Notes: generated from the letters alone by a model not told the origin. Shown: positions 44,320-54,125, counted from the first letter of the stretch. The stretch is DNA of 64,000 bases from Williamsia sp. DF01-3 (GCF_023051145.1 NZ_JALKFS010000005.1:1-64000); one strand, 5' to 3'. Translations and numbers: made by a program.

Positions 44320-45105
44320 TCACTTGAATTGCGCTGTCACGGAGCCGATGCCGCTGAAGTCGGCCCGGAAGGTCGAGCCTGCATGCACGTCGATCGCCCG
44401 GGTACACGAGCCGGGCAGGATGACGTGACCGGCCTCGAGGCGTACCCCGAAGCCCGCGACCGTGCGTGCCAGCCACGCAACGGCCTTCGTCGGATTCCCG
44501 AGAACTGCGCTCGCCTCTCCGTGAGCGATCTCCACGCCGTCCTCGAAGAGCACCGCTGAGATGCCTCCGATGTCGATGTCCGACGGCCGGACTCTCCCCG
44601 CACCGAGGATGACCCCTGCGGACGAAGCATTGTCGGCGATGGTGTCGACCAGACCGATCTTCCAATTCCTGATCCGTGAATCGATCAGCTCGATACTCGG
44701 AACGATGTATTCGGTGGCAGCGAGCACGTCTTCTTCGGTGCAGCCCTCGCCAGGAAGGGTCTCGCCCAGCACGTAGCCGATCTCGACTTCGATACGGGGG
44801 TAACAGAATTGCGCGGTGTCGATCGGGGCGTCCTCGGAATACACCATCGACGACAGGAGATGTCCGTAGTCGGGCTCGTCGACACCCATCATCGCCTGCA
44901 TCACCTCGGAAGACAGGCCGACCTTGTGGCCGTACACGGTCTCGCCGGCAGCCAGGCGCCTGCCGATGTTGATCAGCGCGATCTCGTACGCGTCGACCAC
45001 ATCGATCTGCTCGAATGTCGTACTCAGAGGATCGATCGGCGAGCGGTGTGCTTCGGCGTACCACAGGAGGTCGGCGGCCGACAGGCGTTCGTCATCGATC
45101 AGCAT
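44320..45105 (-). CDS. hsaE: 2-hydroxyhexa-2,4-dienoate hydratase HsaE
   Basis: The 261-residue hydratase of the MhpD/FAH-related family has [41 protein letters not shown] (metal-binding Glu residues) and a C-terminal [16 protein letters not shown]. It hydrates the C6 dienoate freed by HsaD. The ATG overlaps the kstD stop (ATGA). Longer readings upstream in the frame run into kstD and are discarded. Next to hsaG and hsaF, as in other seco-steroid clusters. Confidence 0.92.
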   Translation of the reverse strand: MLIDDERLSAADLLWYAEAHRSPIDPLSTTFEQIDVVDAYEIALINIGRRLAAGETVYGHKVGLSSEVMQAMMGVDEPDYGHLLSSMVYSEDAPIDTAQFCYPRIEVEIGYVLGETLPGEGCTEEDVLAATEYIVPSIELIDSRIRNWKIGLVDTIADNASSAGVILGAGRVRPSDIDIGGISAVLFEDGVEIAHGEASAVLGNPTKAVAWLARTVAGFGVRLEAGHVILPGSCTRAIDVHAGSTFRADFSGIGSVTAQFK

Positions 45106-46808
45106 CAGGCTGTGGCCGAATCGAGCGTTGCGCCCCGTTCGGTCGCCGACACATGCCGGGCCGCGATGTAGCCGAACACCATCGACGGTCCGATCGTCGC
45201 TCCTGCGCCGGCATATTCGTTGCCCATCACCGACGCCGACGTGTTGCCGGTGGCGTACAGGCCGTCGATGACCGTTCCGTCCTCGCGCAGCACTCGACTG
45301 TCTGCGTCGCACACCAAACCACCCTTGGTTCCCAGGTCACCTGCCTCACAACGGATTGCGTAGAAGGGCCCCTTGACGATCTCGTCGAGGTTGGGGTTCT
45401 TCATCGTCGGATCTCCGTAGTAACGGTCGTATGCGCTCTCGCCGCGACCGAAGTCCTCGTCCACACCTGAGCGCGCGAAGCCGTTGAAACGGTCGATCGT
45501 CTCCACCAGCGCGTCGGCTGGGACACCGATCGCTTCGGCCAGCTCACGCAGCGTGTCGGCTTTATGCACGACGCCGGAGTCGTAGAACCCCTGAGGGAAG
45601 GGAACGTTCGGAAGTACTTGCGCGAACGGGTACCGATTCTTGGCCTTGGTGTCCATGATGAACCATGCCGGGATGTGCCCGCCCTCCAGCTGTTCGTGCA
45701 CGAAGTTCACGTAGGGAGCCGACTCATTGGTGAAACGCTTTCCGGCGCTGTTCACGATCACCGATGGCGGGATACACCGCTCAGAAACCAACGGGATGAC
45801 TGCACCCATGGGATGAAGGACCGATGGCATCCACCACGCGTCGTCCATGAGGTCTACTGCCGCCCCGAGACGCTGTCCCGCAACGATCCCGTCGCCGACG
45901 TTCTCTCGGGCACCCGAACTGACGTCGGCCACACCGTGTCGGGGCAGGTACTGTGCCCGCATCTCTTTGTTGTGGTCGAAACCGCCGGTCGCCAGCAACA
46001 CGCCGCGGCGCGCACCGATACGAATGGTTGTGCCATCACGTTCGGCCACCACACCGATGACCGTTCCGCGGTCGTCGGTGATCAGTTCGGTCATCGACGT
46101 CTTCAGCCATAGGGGGACGCCTGCGTCCTTGAGGACCATGCGCATCCGTGCGACCAGGGCACGGCCGCCGGTCGCCATGTGCCGGCGTCGGATCACGTTG
46201 GAGGACACCCGCCACGCTGCGACCAGCGAGGCCCTGCGCCCCTTCCACGTTCTCTTGACCATGGCGAGGTCGTGGTAGTCCTTCGATGTGACCCAGAGTC
46301 CCAGTGGACCTTTCATGCTGTTCGGGCGCTGGAACTTCTCGTCTTCCTTCAGCGCGCGGGTGTCGAAGGGCTTGCACTCGATGGTGCGGCCCAGCGCGCT
46401 CCCACCTTCGAACTCGGGGTGATAGTCCGAGTACCCCTTGACCCAGTAGAGCTTCATGTGCGGGCTCTTGTCGAGCAGTTCCATGAGCGCGGGCCCGTTG
46501 TCGACAAAAGCGTCGAGGCGATCCGCGGGCACCTTGCCGTCGGTGATGACGTCGAGGTAGCGACGAATTGAACTGCGCTTGTCGACTACACCCTTTGCCC
46601 GGAGTGTGGGCGCGTTGGGAATCCAGATGCCGCCGCCGGAGATGGCGGTGGATCCACCGTAGGTGGCGCCCTTGTCGATGATGAGTGTGTCGAGTCCGCT
46701 GTGCGCGGCGGTGATTCCGGCCGCCATGCCACCGCCGCCGCTCCCCACGATCAGGAAGTCGACGACTGTCTCGAACTGTCGGGTGTCGAACCGGTTGTTG
46801 TCGGTCAT
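45105..46808 (-). CDS. kstD: 3-ketosteroid delta-1-dehydrogenase KstD
   Basis: The 567-residue flavoprotein has FAD motif VGSGGGGMAAGITAA (21-35), YGGSTAISGGGIWIPN, GVLLATGGFDHNKEMR and the C-terminal TGNTSASVMGNEYAGAGATIGP. It introduces the 1,2 double bond that, with C9 hydroxylation by KshAB, triggers ring B opening. The ATG lies 2 bp after the hsaD stop. The extension of this frame upstream of 46808 is a shadow of hsaD. The start of hsaE overlaps the end. Confidence 0.92.
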   Translation of the reverse strand: MTDNNRFDTRQFETVVDFLIVGSGGGGMAAGITAAHSGLDTLIIDKGATYGGSTAISGGGIWIPNAPTLRAKGVVDKRSSIRRYLDVITDGKVPADRLDAFVDNGPALMELLDKSPHMKLYWVKGYSDYHPEFEGGSALGRTIECKPFDTRALKEDEKFQRPNSMKGPLGLWVTSKDYHDLAMVKRTWKGRRASLVAAWRVSSNVIRRRHMATGGRALVARMRMVLKDAGVPLWLKTSMTELITDDRGTVIGVVAERDGTTIRIGARRGVLLATGGFDHNKEMRAQYLPRHGVADVSSGARENVGDGIVAGQRLGAAVDLMDDAWWMPSVLHPMGAVIPLVSERCIPPSVIVNSAGKRFTNESAPYVNFVHEQLEGGHIPAWFIMDTKAKNRYPFAQVLPNVPFPQGFYDSGVVHKADTLRELAEAIGVPADALVETIDRFNGFARSGVDEDFGRGESAYDRYYGDPTMKNPNLDEIVKGPFYAIRCEAGDLGTKGGLVCDADSRVLREDGTVIDGLYATGNTSASVMGNEYAGAGATIGPSMVFGYIAARHVSATERGATLDSATA

Positions 46809-46810
46809 GT

Positions 46811-47680
46811 CTACGTCCTGTCCTTGCGGGTGAGGAAGGCCAGCACCGCCGAGACCCAGGCGTCGCGGGCCTCGATCATCGTCCAGTGCCCGCACTTCGG
46901 GAAAACGTGGAGTTCGCTGTTCGGGATGTCTCGCATCGGCAGGATCGCCATGTCGACCGGACTCACCCGGTCGTCGCGCCCCCAGGTCAGGAGCGTCGGA
47001 GCTTTGATTTTGCCGAGCTGCGACCAATACGGCGGCGCCTCTGAGCGCGCTGCCGCGACCATGGTGGCGGCAAAGGCCTTGCTGCTGTACATCCGTCGGG
47101 CGATCTCGAGGGTTGTCGGCTCGGTCGCCAGCTCCCAGCGCTCGTCGATCAGTTCAGGGGTGATCACGGCCGGGTCATAGACCATCGACCGGAGCCAGCG
47201 GACCAATCCTTCGCGGGTGGGGTTGTCGGTGAACTCCATCAGGAGCTTGATTCCCTCGCTGGGCCCCGGAGAAAAGGCGGCCTTGCCCATTCCACCGATG
47301 GTGACCAACTTGTCGACCCTGCTGGGTTCATCGATCGCGACCTTGGTGGCGACGATCCCGCCCATCGAGTTCCCGATCATGTGCGCGGTATCGATCTCGA
47401 GACCATCGAGAAAGAGTCCGACGGCGGACTGCGCCATCGACATCGGGTGGCCGTCACCGGGATCACTTACCCCGAAACCAGGGAATTCGAGTATCAGGCA
47501 ACGGAAATGCTCGGCCAGTTCGGGAAGCACTCCCCGATAGTTCCTCCACCCGGTCACCCCGGGCCCGGAGCCGTGGAGCAGCAGCAGTGGTGGGCCCTCG
47601 CCTGCCTCATGGAACCGGAGCACCCCGAGATCGGTGTTCAACTCCCGCAGACTGCGCTCGTAGCTCACGTCTGTCGTCAT
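46811..47680 (-). CDS. hsaD: Meta-cleavage product hydrolase HsaD (4,9-DSHA hydrolase)
   Basis: The 289-residue alpha/beta hydrolase has the oxyanion motif LLHGSGPGVTGW, the nucleophile Ser105 in GNSMGG, Asp236 in WGRDDRVSP and His265 in KCGHWTMIE. HsaD cleaves the C-C bond in the HsaC product to give the dienoate for HsaE and the C/D-ring propionate (HIP-type) acid. It is the first gene of the leftward operon; two island palindromes lie in the divergent promoter shared with hsaB. Confidence 0.93.
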   Translation of the reverse strand: MTTDVSYERSLRELNTDLGVLRFHEAGEGPPLLLLHGSGPGVTGWRNYRGVLPELAEHFRCLILEFPGFGVSDPGDGHPMSMAQSAVGLFLDGLEIDTAHMIGNSMGGIVATKVAIDEPSRVDKLVTIGGMGKAAFSPGPSEGIKLLMEFTDNPTREGLVRWLRSMVYDPAVITPELIDERWELATEPTTLEIARRMYSSKAFAATMVAAARSEAPPYWSQLGKIKAPTLLTWGRDDRVSPVDMAILPMRDIPNSELHVFPKCGHWTMIEARDAWVSAVLAFLTRKDRT

Positions 47681-47720
47681 GGGCCGAACGTTGCCAGCCC
47701 GGCGCCCCGTCCACAGCCCA

Positions 47721-47789
47721 GGTCTCGTTGAGCGAGATCCCCAGCACGCCAGGGCCAGCCGGATTCTGGCGCTTCCGCTGAGCGAGACC
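47721..47789. promoter_or_regulatory. Two island palindromes in the hsaD-hsaB divergent promoter
   Basis: GGTCTCGTTGAGCGAGATC (47721-47739) lies next to hsaD and GCTTCCGCTGAGCGAGACC (47771-47789) next to hsaB; centres are 50 bp apart. The 183-bp gap controls both the seven-gene hsa operon and the flavin reductase gene. Confidence 0.7.
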
Positions 47790-47863
47790 TGGTATGGCTT
47801 CCGAGGCCGGCCGCAATAGCCTCACCTCATCATCGACCACACAACGGAACCGGAGGTGTTCGG

Positions 47864-48367
47864 ATGTCGATCGAAACGATGTCGCAGACCGACATGCGAA
47901 AGGCACTGGGTCAGTTCGCAAGCGGTGTCACCGTGGTCGCCGGTATGGACGACGAGGGACCTATCGGTTTCGCCTGCCAGTCGTTCGCCTCGGTGTCGCT
48001 TGAGCCTCCCCTGATCCTGTTCTGCGCCGACCACCGCGGGAGGTCTTGGCCCCGTATCCGGAACACGGGCCGCTTCAGCATCAACGTGCTGCACGAGAAC
48101 CAAACCGATCTGTGTTCCCGATTCGGATCGAGCAACGGGCGCAAGTACGAGGGGCTCGACTGGGATCTGAGCAAGTGGGCGACGCCGTCGCTCCCAGGTG
48201 TGCTGATGCGGGTACATGCCGAGATCCACGACGTGCACACCGCAGGCGATCACGACGTGGTGATCGGCCGAATCCTGGAGTTGGAGTCGGTCACCGAGGA
48301 GCGTCCGATGATCTTCTTCCGCGGCGGATTCGGCCTCGACACCGCTTCAAAGCTCCTGCGTGCCTAA
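47864..48367 (+). CDS. hsaB: 3-HSA hydroxylase, flavin reductase subunit HsaB
   Basis: The 167-residue flavin reductase-like protein has MRKALGQFASGVTVVAGM, FACQSFASVSLEPPLILFC and RFSINVLHENQTDLCSRF, typical of HpaC-type two-component reductases. It makes reduced flavin with NADH for HsaA, and possibly for the HsaA-like oxygenase at 36504-37670. It is divergent from hsaD and convergent with the IclR gene. ATG 47864 is used; 47879 is an alternative. Confidence 0.9.
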   Translation: MSIETMSQTDMRKALGQFASGVTVVAGMDDEGPIGFACQSFASVSLEPPLILFCADHRGRSWPRIRNTGRFSINVLHENQTDLCSRFGSSNGRKYEGLDWDLSKWATPSLPGVLMRVHAEIHDVHTAGDHDVVIGRILELESVTEERPMIFFRGGFGLDTASKLLRA

Positions 48368-48401
48368 GGCATCGACTGGGTCATCGCGCGTGGCGAATCG
48401 A

Positions 48402-49294
48402 CTACAGCCACTGTCCGGACTGCACGGCGAGCAGTCGATCCAAGGCCTCTGCCGACCATGTGTTGTCCGGCATCGGAGGGGTTTTGCGCCCCCGGCGAGC
48501 GGTACCGGCCTCGGGATACAGGGTGCGCGTGACTTCTCGGACCGCCCGCACGACCAGGGGGGCAACCCGTTTGAGCTGAGCGGTCCGTGCGTCTCCGCAG
48601 AGGGAGATCGCCGCAACCGGGCCGTCGTATCCGCGGACCGCCACTCCGACGCACGCGGCGCCGCGCACGGACTCACCGCGCTCGAATGCCAATCCGCTGC
48701 GCTGTCGGATGCGGTTGAGTTCCTGATGGAGGGTCGGCAGATCAGGGATCGTGTGGTCGGTGCACCGATTCAGACGCTGTTGATAGATCGCGTCGACGCG
48801 CTCCGGATCGAGCCAGGCGAGCATCGACTTTCCGCCGGCGGTGGAATACGCCGCCCGCGTCCACCGACTCGTGAAGGCAGCGATGCAGCGAACCGTCCAC
48901 CGACCTTGTCGAGGTAGATGCTCTCGCCCCCGTCGAGGACCGACAGATGGACCACCATGCCGGTCTGCATGTGCAGATCGTGCAACAGAGGCGCGGCCGC
49001 CGCACGCACCTGTGCATGACCACCGTCCCCTCCGCCGAGACCCATCGACCGCCGGCCGAGTCGGTAGCCGAAAGAGGCGTGTTCCACCCAGTTCAACCGG
49101 ACGAGTTGGTCGAGGATGCGGTGCACCGTCGAACGCGGCAGCTGCGTGCGCCCGGCCACTTCTTCGAGAGTCAGCCGCGACGCCGGGCCGCCGAATGAAT
49201 CGAGGATGAGCGTCATTCGTTCGAGCATCGAGGGCGGCAGATCCCGCTTACCGGCAGAGCGGGGGTGTGCAGCACCGGAATCAATGACCGTCAT
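48402..49294 (-). pseudogene. IclR family regulator, frameshifted in the effector domain
   Basis: From ATG 49294 the winged helix domain is intact (LTLEEVAGRTQLPRSTVHRI, then YRLGRRSMGL). The effector domain begins with MVVHLSVLDGGESIYLDKV. After SRVGGR the frame breaks; the continuation AAYSTAGGKSMLAWLDPERV lies in another frame and runs to 48402. One missing base in the run at 48851-48858 explains it. IclR proteins bind palindromes of 15-20 bp. This gene has an island palindrome in its promoter, so it is a leading candidate for the regulator of that motif. The break may be a sequencing error. Confidence 0.85.
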
Positions 49295-49365
49295 CGAGCC
49301 TCCATAACCTGGTCGAATGCGAGATCCAGGACAAAACTGAAATGAATTCTTGTAATACTAACAGC

Positions 49366-49384
49366 AGTCCCGGTGACTGGGAAG
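49366..49384. promoter_or_regulatory. Island palindrome in the IclR-SnoaL divergent promoter
   Basis: AGTCCCGGTGACTGGGAAG has a strong left half and weaker right half. It lies in the 164-bp divergent gap and could serve autoregulation of the IclR gene. Confidence 0.5.
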
Positions 49385-49458
49385 CGTGCCGCGGCAGCCG
49401 CTGTCGGCGGCGCAGCCAATCCCCGCCCTCTCCGGCCAACACAACGAAAGGCCTATCC

Positions 49459-49965
49459 ATGACCGGCACCACCCCTGACGTGGCCCTTCTCATCCACACC
49501 CTCACCGAACGCGTCACCCTACTCGAGGACAAACTGGCGATCACCGAGTTGATGACGGCCTACGGCCCGGCCGTCGACAGCGGTTCGGCCGAGGCCGTGG
49601 CCCGCCTGTGGACCGAAGATGGCGTCTACGACGTGGACACCGGTGTCATGCGCGGACATGCCGAGATCACGGCGATGGTGAGATCGCAGGCCCACCAGGC
49701 GTGGATCGACGGTGGCTGCGGGCACATATTGGAGCCGGGTCACATCATCGTCGATGGTGACACAGCAGTCGCAACATGTAAGTCGCAGTTGATCATTCGC
49801 GATGGTGACCACTTCACGGTCCTGCGGGTGACCGCGACCCGCTGGGAGCTGCAGAAGATCGACGGCACCTGGAAGGTGACATACCGGACCGGGCGCCTGC
49901 TCGACGGCCGCCCCGACGCACGCGCGTTGCTGGCCGAGGGGGTCCGAGCCGAGCATGAAGGTTGA
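49459..49965 (+). CDS. SnoaL-like (NTF2-fold) protein, candidate bile-acid dehydratase
   Basis: The 168-residue protein starts with a helix LTERVTLLEDKLAITELMTAY, then DSGSAEAVARLWTEDGVYDV and GHAEITAMV. The layout matches SnoaL_4 proteins such as the bile-acid 7-alpha-dehydratase BaiE, which begins with a similar RVEALEKE-type helix and acidic Tyr/Asp active site. A late WKVTYRTGRLLDGRP segment is also family-like. ATG 49459 follows GAAAGG. It is divergent from the IclR gene and upstream of an Hsd4A-like SDR. Dehydratase activity is an inference from fold and context. Confidence 0.7.
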   Translation: MTGTTPDVALLIHTLTERVTLLEDKLAITELMTAYGPAVDSGSAEAVARLWTEDGVYDVDTGVMRGHAEITAMVRSQAHQAWIDGGCGHILEPGHIIVDGDTAVATCKSQLIIRDGDHFTVLRVTATRWELQKIDGTWKVTYRTGRLLDGRPDARALLAEGVRAEHEG

Positions 49966-49980
49966 CCACTTGCGCCGAAA

Positions 49981-49996
49981 CTAGAATGAATACTAG
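49981..49996. promoter_or_regulatory. KstR-box-like operator CTAGAATGAATACTAG
   Basis: This 16-mer differs from the box at 34069-34084 at two positions and is flanked by AAA and TTT. It lies 37 bp before the Hsd4A-like ATG. Confidence 0.55.
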
Positions 49997-50032
49997 TTTT
50001 CTTGCAGTAGCCAACACACTGAGGAGCTCAAC

Positions 50033-50968
50033 ATGGTGGACACACTCGATCTGGCCGGCCGCGTCGCCGTGGTCACGGGCGCGGGCGCGGGTCTCGGACG
50101 CGCGGAAGCCCTGGCGCTGGCCGAGGCGGGCGCCGCCGTGGTCGTCAACGACATGGGTGACAACGCGCATCTGGTGGTCGACGAGATCACGTCCGCCGGT
50201 GGTCGAGCTGTCGCGCTCACCGGTGACGTCTCGGACTGGTCGATGGGCGAGCGCCTTGTCCAGGAGGCGGTCACCCGATTCGGGTCATTCGACATCCTGG
50301 TCAACAACGCCGGGATTCTCCGGGACAAGATGATCTTCAATCTGACCGAGTCCGATTGGGACGACGTGATCCGGGTGCACCTCAAAGGCCACGCCGCCAC
50401 CTCGCGCGCCGCCGCCGTCCACTGGCGCGAAGCGAGCAAGAGTGCAGGTGAACCTGTCTTCGGGCGTGTCATCAACACGTCGTCAGAGGCTTTTCTGTTC
50501 GGCTCGGCCGGACAGCCGAACTACTCGGCGGCAAAGGCGGGCATCACCGCGTTGACACTCTCGACCGCACAGGGTTTGTCACGCTATGGGGTGCGCGCCA
50601 ACGCCATCTGCCCGCGGGCACGCACCGCGATGACCGCCGATGCCTTCGGCGCGAACACCGTTGCCGCAGAGAGCGATCCGCTTTCGCCCGAGCGGGTGGC
50701 CACCCTGGTTCGGTATCTCGCCTCCCCCGCGTCCGACGAGATCAATGGTCAGGTGTTTGTCGTGTACGGCAAGATGGTCGCGCTGATGCACGCCCCTGAG
50801 GTGGAGAATCGTTTCGACGCAGCCGGTTCCGCGTTCTCCGCCGAGGAGCTCGCAAGCCTGCTGACGCCGTACTTCTCGGGCCGCGGAGAGTACGAGACGT
50901 ACGCCGCCTACGGGGTGGCCGAGCTGGAGAAGCCCGCCCTGGCCACCAACGAAGGCACTCTGCGGTGA
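50033..50968 (+). CDS. SDR, Hsd4A-like (3R)-hydroxyacyl-CoA dehydrogenase
   Basis: The 311-residue SDR is of the MFE-2 type: VVTGAGAGLGRAEALALAEAG, VVVNDMGDN (Asp for NAD), NNAGILRDKMIFNLTESDWD and NYSAAKAGITALTLS. The ILRDKMIFNL stretch is typical of peroxisomal MFE-2 and of Hsd4A. The last about 60 residues, after the Rossmann core, also fit that class. It would oxidise the hydroxyacyl-CoA made by the MaoC hydratases before thiolase cleavage. A KstR-like box lies just upstream. TGAGGAG precedes the ATG. Confidence 0.85.
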   Translation: MVDTLDLAGRVAVVTGAGAGLGRAEALALAEAGAAVVVNDMGDNAHLVVDEITSAGGRAVALTGDVSDWSMGERLVQEAVTRFGSFDILVNNAGILRDKMIFNLTESDWDDVIRVHLKGHAATSRAAAVHWREASKSAGEPVFGRVINTSSEAFLFGSAGQPNYSAAKAGITALTLSTAQGLSRYGVRANAICPRARTAMTADAFGANTVAAESDPLSPERVATLVRYLASPASDEINGQVFVVYGKMVALMHAPEVENRFDAAGSAFSAEELASLLTPYFSGRGEYETYAAYGVAELEKPALATNEGTLR

Positions 50969-51014
50969 CCTCTGTCCTGCCCGCCCGCGTCGGGCGGACG
51001 GGCAGGGTTGTCGG

Positions 51015-52228
51015 TCAGCAGCCGTCGGCTGCCGGGCCCCCGGTTTCCACCGCAGAGACGAAAGACTGGATGTCGCTCAACGAGGCGCCGATGGTCTGGC
51101 GGTGGTCGGCGCCCTCGTACAGTCGGTAGTCGATCTGGTTGCCTCGAGCACACAGGGTGTCGACCAGGACATCGGTGCCGGATTTCGGCACCACCGCGTC
51201 GGTGGAGCTTTGAGCGATCATCGTCGGCACAACCACTTTCACCGCCGCGGGCTCTTGTTTCGTCATGTAGTCCGTCAACGGACCGAGGTCGGCATCGGCC
51301 CGGAACACCTGGCCGCCCACCACCGGTGGCACGCGGCGGATGTCGTCCAGACAGCCGGTCCTGGCGGAGTCGAGGAGCGGACGAGCCTGTTCGGTCAGCA
51401 GGTCCTCGGGACGAATCGACGGATCGGCTGCTTGTGCACCGAGGAGAATCAGCGGGAGAAACGACTGTGCCGCAGCGATTCCGGGCACACCCGATTTGAA
51501 GTACTCCGGCAGTCGATCGAGTCCACTCCCGGGCGCGATGGCCGCTGCAGCTCGCAGATCGAGCTCCGGTGCACGTTCGGGAGCGTTTGCGGCGGCGAAC
51601 AATGCGGCCTGGCCTCCTTGACTGTGGCCGACCGCGTACCAGTCTGTGCCGATCGACTGGTCGAGGTCACGTGCTGCCCGCACGATGTCGGTGAGCGCGT
51701 TCACCTCCGAGTCGGCGTTGACATAGGGATGGACCCCCGGAGTACCCAGACCTTCGTAGTCGGTGCGAACGACGGCAAAGCCCTTGCTCAGCCAATCATT
51801 CAATGCGGCATCGACTTCGGTGAGATAAGCCTGGGTCGGACCGCCTTCGAAAGCCGCGGACGGTGCGCACGCATCTGCCACGCCGGTGGTTCCATGCGCC
51901 CAGCTGATCACCGGGTAACCCCAGCCGGGGCGGGAGTTCTCGGTACCGCAACCGTTCCGGACACCACGATGGCGTTCCCGCTCGCGTCTTCCGACGAGTA
52001 CGTGATCAAGGTGGTCTGGGCCGCATCTCGCAGAGCAACCGGTCCCCCGACCACGGCCGCGGACAAAACTCGGCCTGCTTTCACCGGCGCCGTATCACCT
52101 TTCGTTCCATCGTCTGTGCCGGACGAGCAGGAAACCACTGCCGAGGTGACCACTGCAGCGGCGGCCAGCGCCGACCATCGGACGGGTACCGCCTTCCGGC
52201 GATGTCGTGCGGCAGGGTTTTCACTCAT
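51015..52228 (-). pseudogene. Secreted lipase/esterase lipoprotein (LIP family), frameshifted
   Basis: The N terminus from ATG 52228 (AGAGG upstream) has a signal peptide with lipobox VVSC, then SGTVAVPRTPAPAG. The frame then fails at the C4 run 51919-51922. One extra base gives AGGYPVISWAHGTTG, and the body continues intact with the nucleophile GHSQGGQAA, acid STDAVVP and GADHRQTI. This is the secretory lipase family (triacylglycerol lipase LipA-like), which may hydrolyse steroid esters or conjugates outside the cell. A 1-nt sequencing deletion is likely. Confidence 0.82.
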
Positions 52229-52246
52229 TTGTGCGCCTCTTTTCAT

Positions 52247-52589
52247 GCAGGCACTGTGACAGCGCCCACCCTTTGGGATCAGAACAGTCCCGGTGAGCGA
52301 GACCTGCCTGTATCGGACGTACCCGCATCACACATCGCCCGGCTCGGCGACTCATCTGTCTCCTCCAAGCCGCCGCGGCGACGACTCGTAGCGCCGAGCA
52401 ACATCCGATTCCGGCCAGTGGGACTGAGCAGTTTGTGTGCGCTGCGTCACTGTAGCTTTTGGCTCACCGCGGCGGAGGCAGCCCGTCTTCGCCCGATCGA
52501 ATCCACATGTACTGCGCCACAGACCTATACGCCGCAGTCGGCGACAGCCGCGTTCGTCACACATGATCACGTCTACCTGGAGGACATCC
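52247..52589. other. Divergent promoter region with an island palindrome
   Basis: No gene is seen. AGTCCCGGTGAGCGAGACC (52286-52304) is a strong island palindrome near the lipase start. TGTGCGCTGCGTCACTG (52436-52452) repeats, with one mismatch, the 17-mer at 12659-12675. Confidence 0.6.
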
Positions 52590-54041
52590 ATGACAACAAT
52601 CCCCGACCCGACGGCACCGGCAAAGCCGTTGCCCGAACGCGGACGCTTCAACCGTCGACGCTCCACCGGGGTGATCATCGGCATCCTGGTCCTGGTCGAG
52701 ATCATCAGCGCTTTCGAGACCTCGATGGTGTTCGCCGCGATCCCGACCATCATCGCCGACTTCAACAGCGACGCTGCGACGGTCGGTTGGGCGGTGACAG
52801 CCTTTCTGCTGGTCGCCGCGGCCTCTGCGGCCGTCTGCGGTCGGCTCGGCGACATGTACGGGCGCGAGCGAGTTCTGGTGTTCATCCTCGCCGCCGCCAC
52901 CATCGGGTCACTGATCAGTGCCCTCGGCGACAGCATCAGTGCCATCATCATCGGCCGTGCGATCCAGGGCGTCGCCGGCGCCATCCTGCCGCTGTGCATC
53001 GGTTTGGCCCGCGAACACCTGCCCAATGTGAAGGTCCCGGTGGCTGTCGCCCTGATCTCCGGGACGGCGGTGGCCGCCGGCGCAGCGTCCGCCTACGTTG
53101 CCGGTTTGATGATCGATCACGCCAGCTGGCACATGATCTTCATCGTCGCGGCCGTCTACGCCGCATTCACCTTGCTGCTTGTGCTGTTCGTGCTGCCCTG
53201 GCGCCGGCCGGTCGGTACCAGCCAGAAGGTGGACTTCCTCGGCACCATCGCCTTCGCCCCGGCAATCGCGGCAATCCTGCTTGCCATCAACAAGTCCGGC
53301 GCCTGGGGATGGAGTGATGCCAAGACACTCGGCCTGCTCATCGGTGGTGCGGTGGTGCTGGCGCTCTGGGTGGTGTGGGAGTTGCGGGTCACCGATCCGA
53401 TCGCAAACGTGCGACTCCTGGCTCACCGCAAGGTCGCGTTGACGATGCTCGCGACGCTGACGCTGGCCGCCGGTCCCTTCGGTATCAGCAACATGATCGT
53501 TCCCCTCGTGCTGCAGACGCCCACGAGCGCGCCCTTCGGCCTGGGCATGACCCCGACCGACGCCGGACTGCTGGCATTCGTCGCAGCACTCCTCGGGTTC
53601 GCGTTCACCCCGTTGAGTGGCCGGATCACGCGCACCATGGGATCGCGGGTCTCGCTCCTGATCGGCGGCCTGGTGTACGGGGTGTCGGGCGTGATGCTGA
53701 TGATGTTCCACGATTCCAAGGTCGGGATGTTTGTCATGGTGGTCACCGTGTCCATCGCGACATCGTTTGCCTACACGGCCCTGCCGAACCTGATCGTGGA
53801 GGAGGTTCCGGTCGAGAACACCAGCGAGGCAACCGGTCTCAACACCGTTGTGCGCACTGCCGGGCAGGGCGTCGGCACGTCGATCGCCACGACCATCCTG
53901 GCGTCGTCCGCTGTTGCCGGTAGCGTCGCGCCCACCGTCAGCGGGCTCAACACCGTCGCCATCGTGATCCTTGTCGGCACCGGATTGACCGTTGGCCTCA
54001 CCTTGATGCTCCGCCGCGGGACGGTCTACGCCGACGCCTGA
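52590..54041 (+). CDS. MFS transporter, DHA2-type, candidate steroid carrier
   Basis: The 483-residue membrane protein has about 14 helices. It shows the motif A region GRLGDMYGRERVLVF and a DHA2-type QGVAGAILPLCIGLARE. ATG 52590 follows GGAGGA at 52579-52584. It is divergent from the lipase with an island palindrome between them, so it is probably induced with the island. In Rhodococcus an MFS protein (CamM) and an ABC system move cholate or its metabolites; this gene could play such a role. It ends at a strong hairpin, which marks the island's right edge. Confidence 0.82.
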   Translation: MTTIPDPTAPAKPLPERGRFNRRRSTGVIIGILVLVEIISAFETSMVFAAIPTIIADFNSDAATVGWAVTAFLLVAAASAAVCGRLGDMYGRERVLVFILAAATIGSLISALGDSISAIIIGRAIQGVAGAILPLCIGLAREHLPNVKVPVAVALISGTAVAAGAASAYVAGLMIDHASWHMIFIVAAVYAAFTLLLVLFVLPWRRPVGTSQKVDFLGTIAFAPAIAAILLAINKSGAWGWSDAKTLGLLIGGAVVLALWVVWELRVTDPIANVRLLAHRKVALTMLATLTLAAGPFGISNMIVPLVLQTPTSAPFGLGMTPTDAGLLAFVAALLGFAFTPLSGRITRTMGSRVSLLIGGLVYGVSGVMLMMFHDSKVGMFVMVVTVSIATSFAYTALPNLIVEEVPVENTSEATGLNTVVRTAGQGVGTSIATTILASSAVAGSVAPTVSGLNTVAIVILVGTGLTVGLTLMLRRGTVYADA

Positions 54042-54053
54042 CTCCATCTGATC

Positions 54054-54118
54054 CCGATGATGTGCCCTTCTGGCGGACCCCACCTGGGGATATCTTCGCC
54101 ACAAGGGCACATCATCGG
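54054..54118. terminator. Bidirectional terminator at the island edge
   Basis: CCGATGATGTGCCCTT (54054-54069) and AAGGGCACATCATCGG (54103-54118) form a 16-bp perfect stem; TGGCG/CGCCA extend it inward. It lies between convergent MFS and quinone reductase genes. Confidence 0.88.
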
Positions 54119-54125
54119 TTGTGGG

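Noticed and set aside
52908-54110. 400-codon frame on the minus strand under the MFS gene
   Set aside because: Composition (His/Gln/Arg/Gly-rich) is that of an antisense shadow of a membrane protein.
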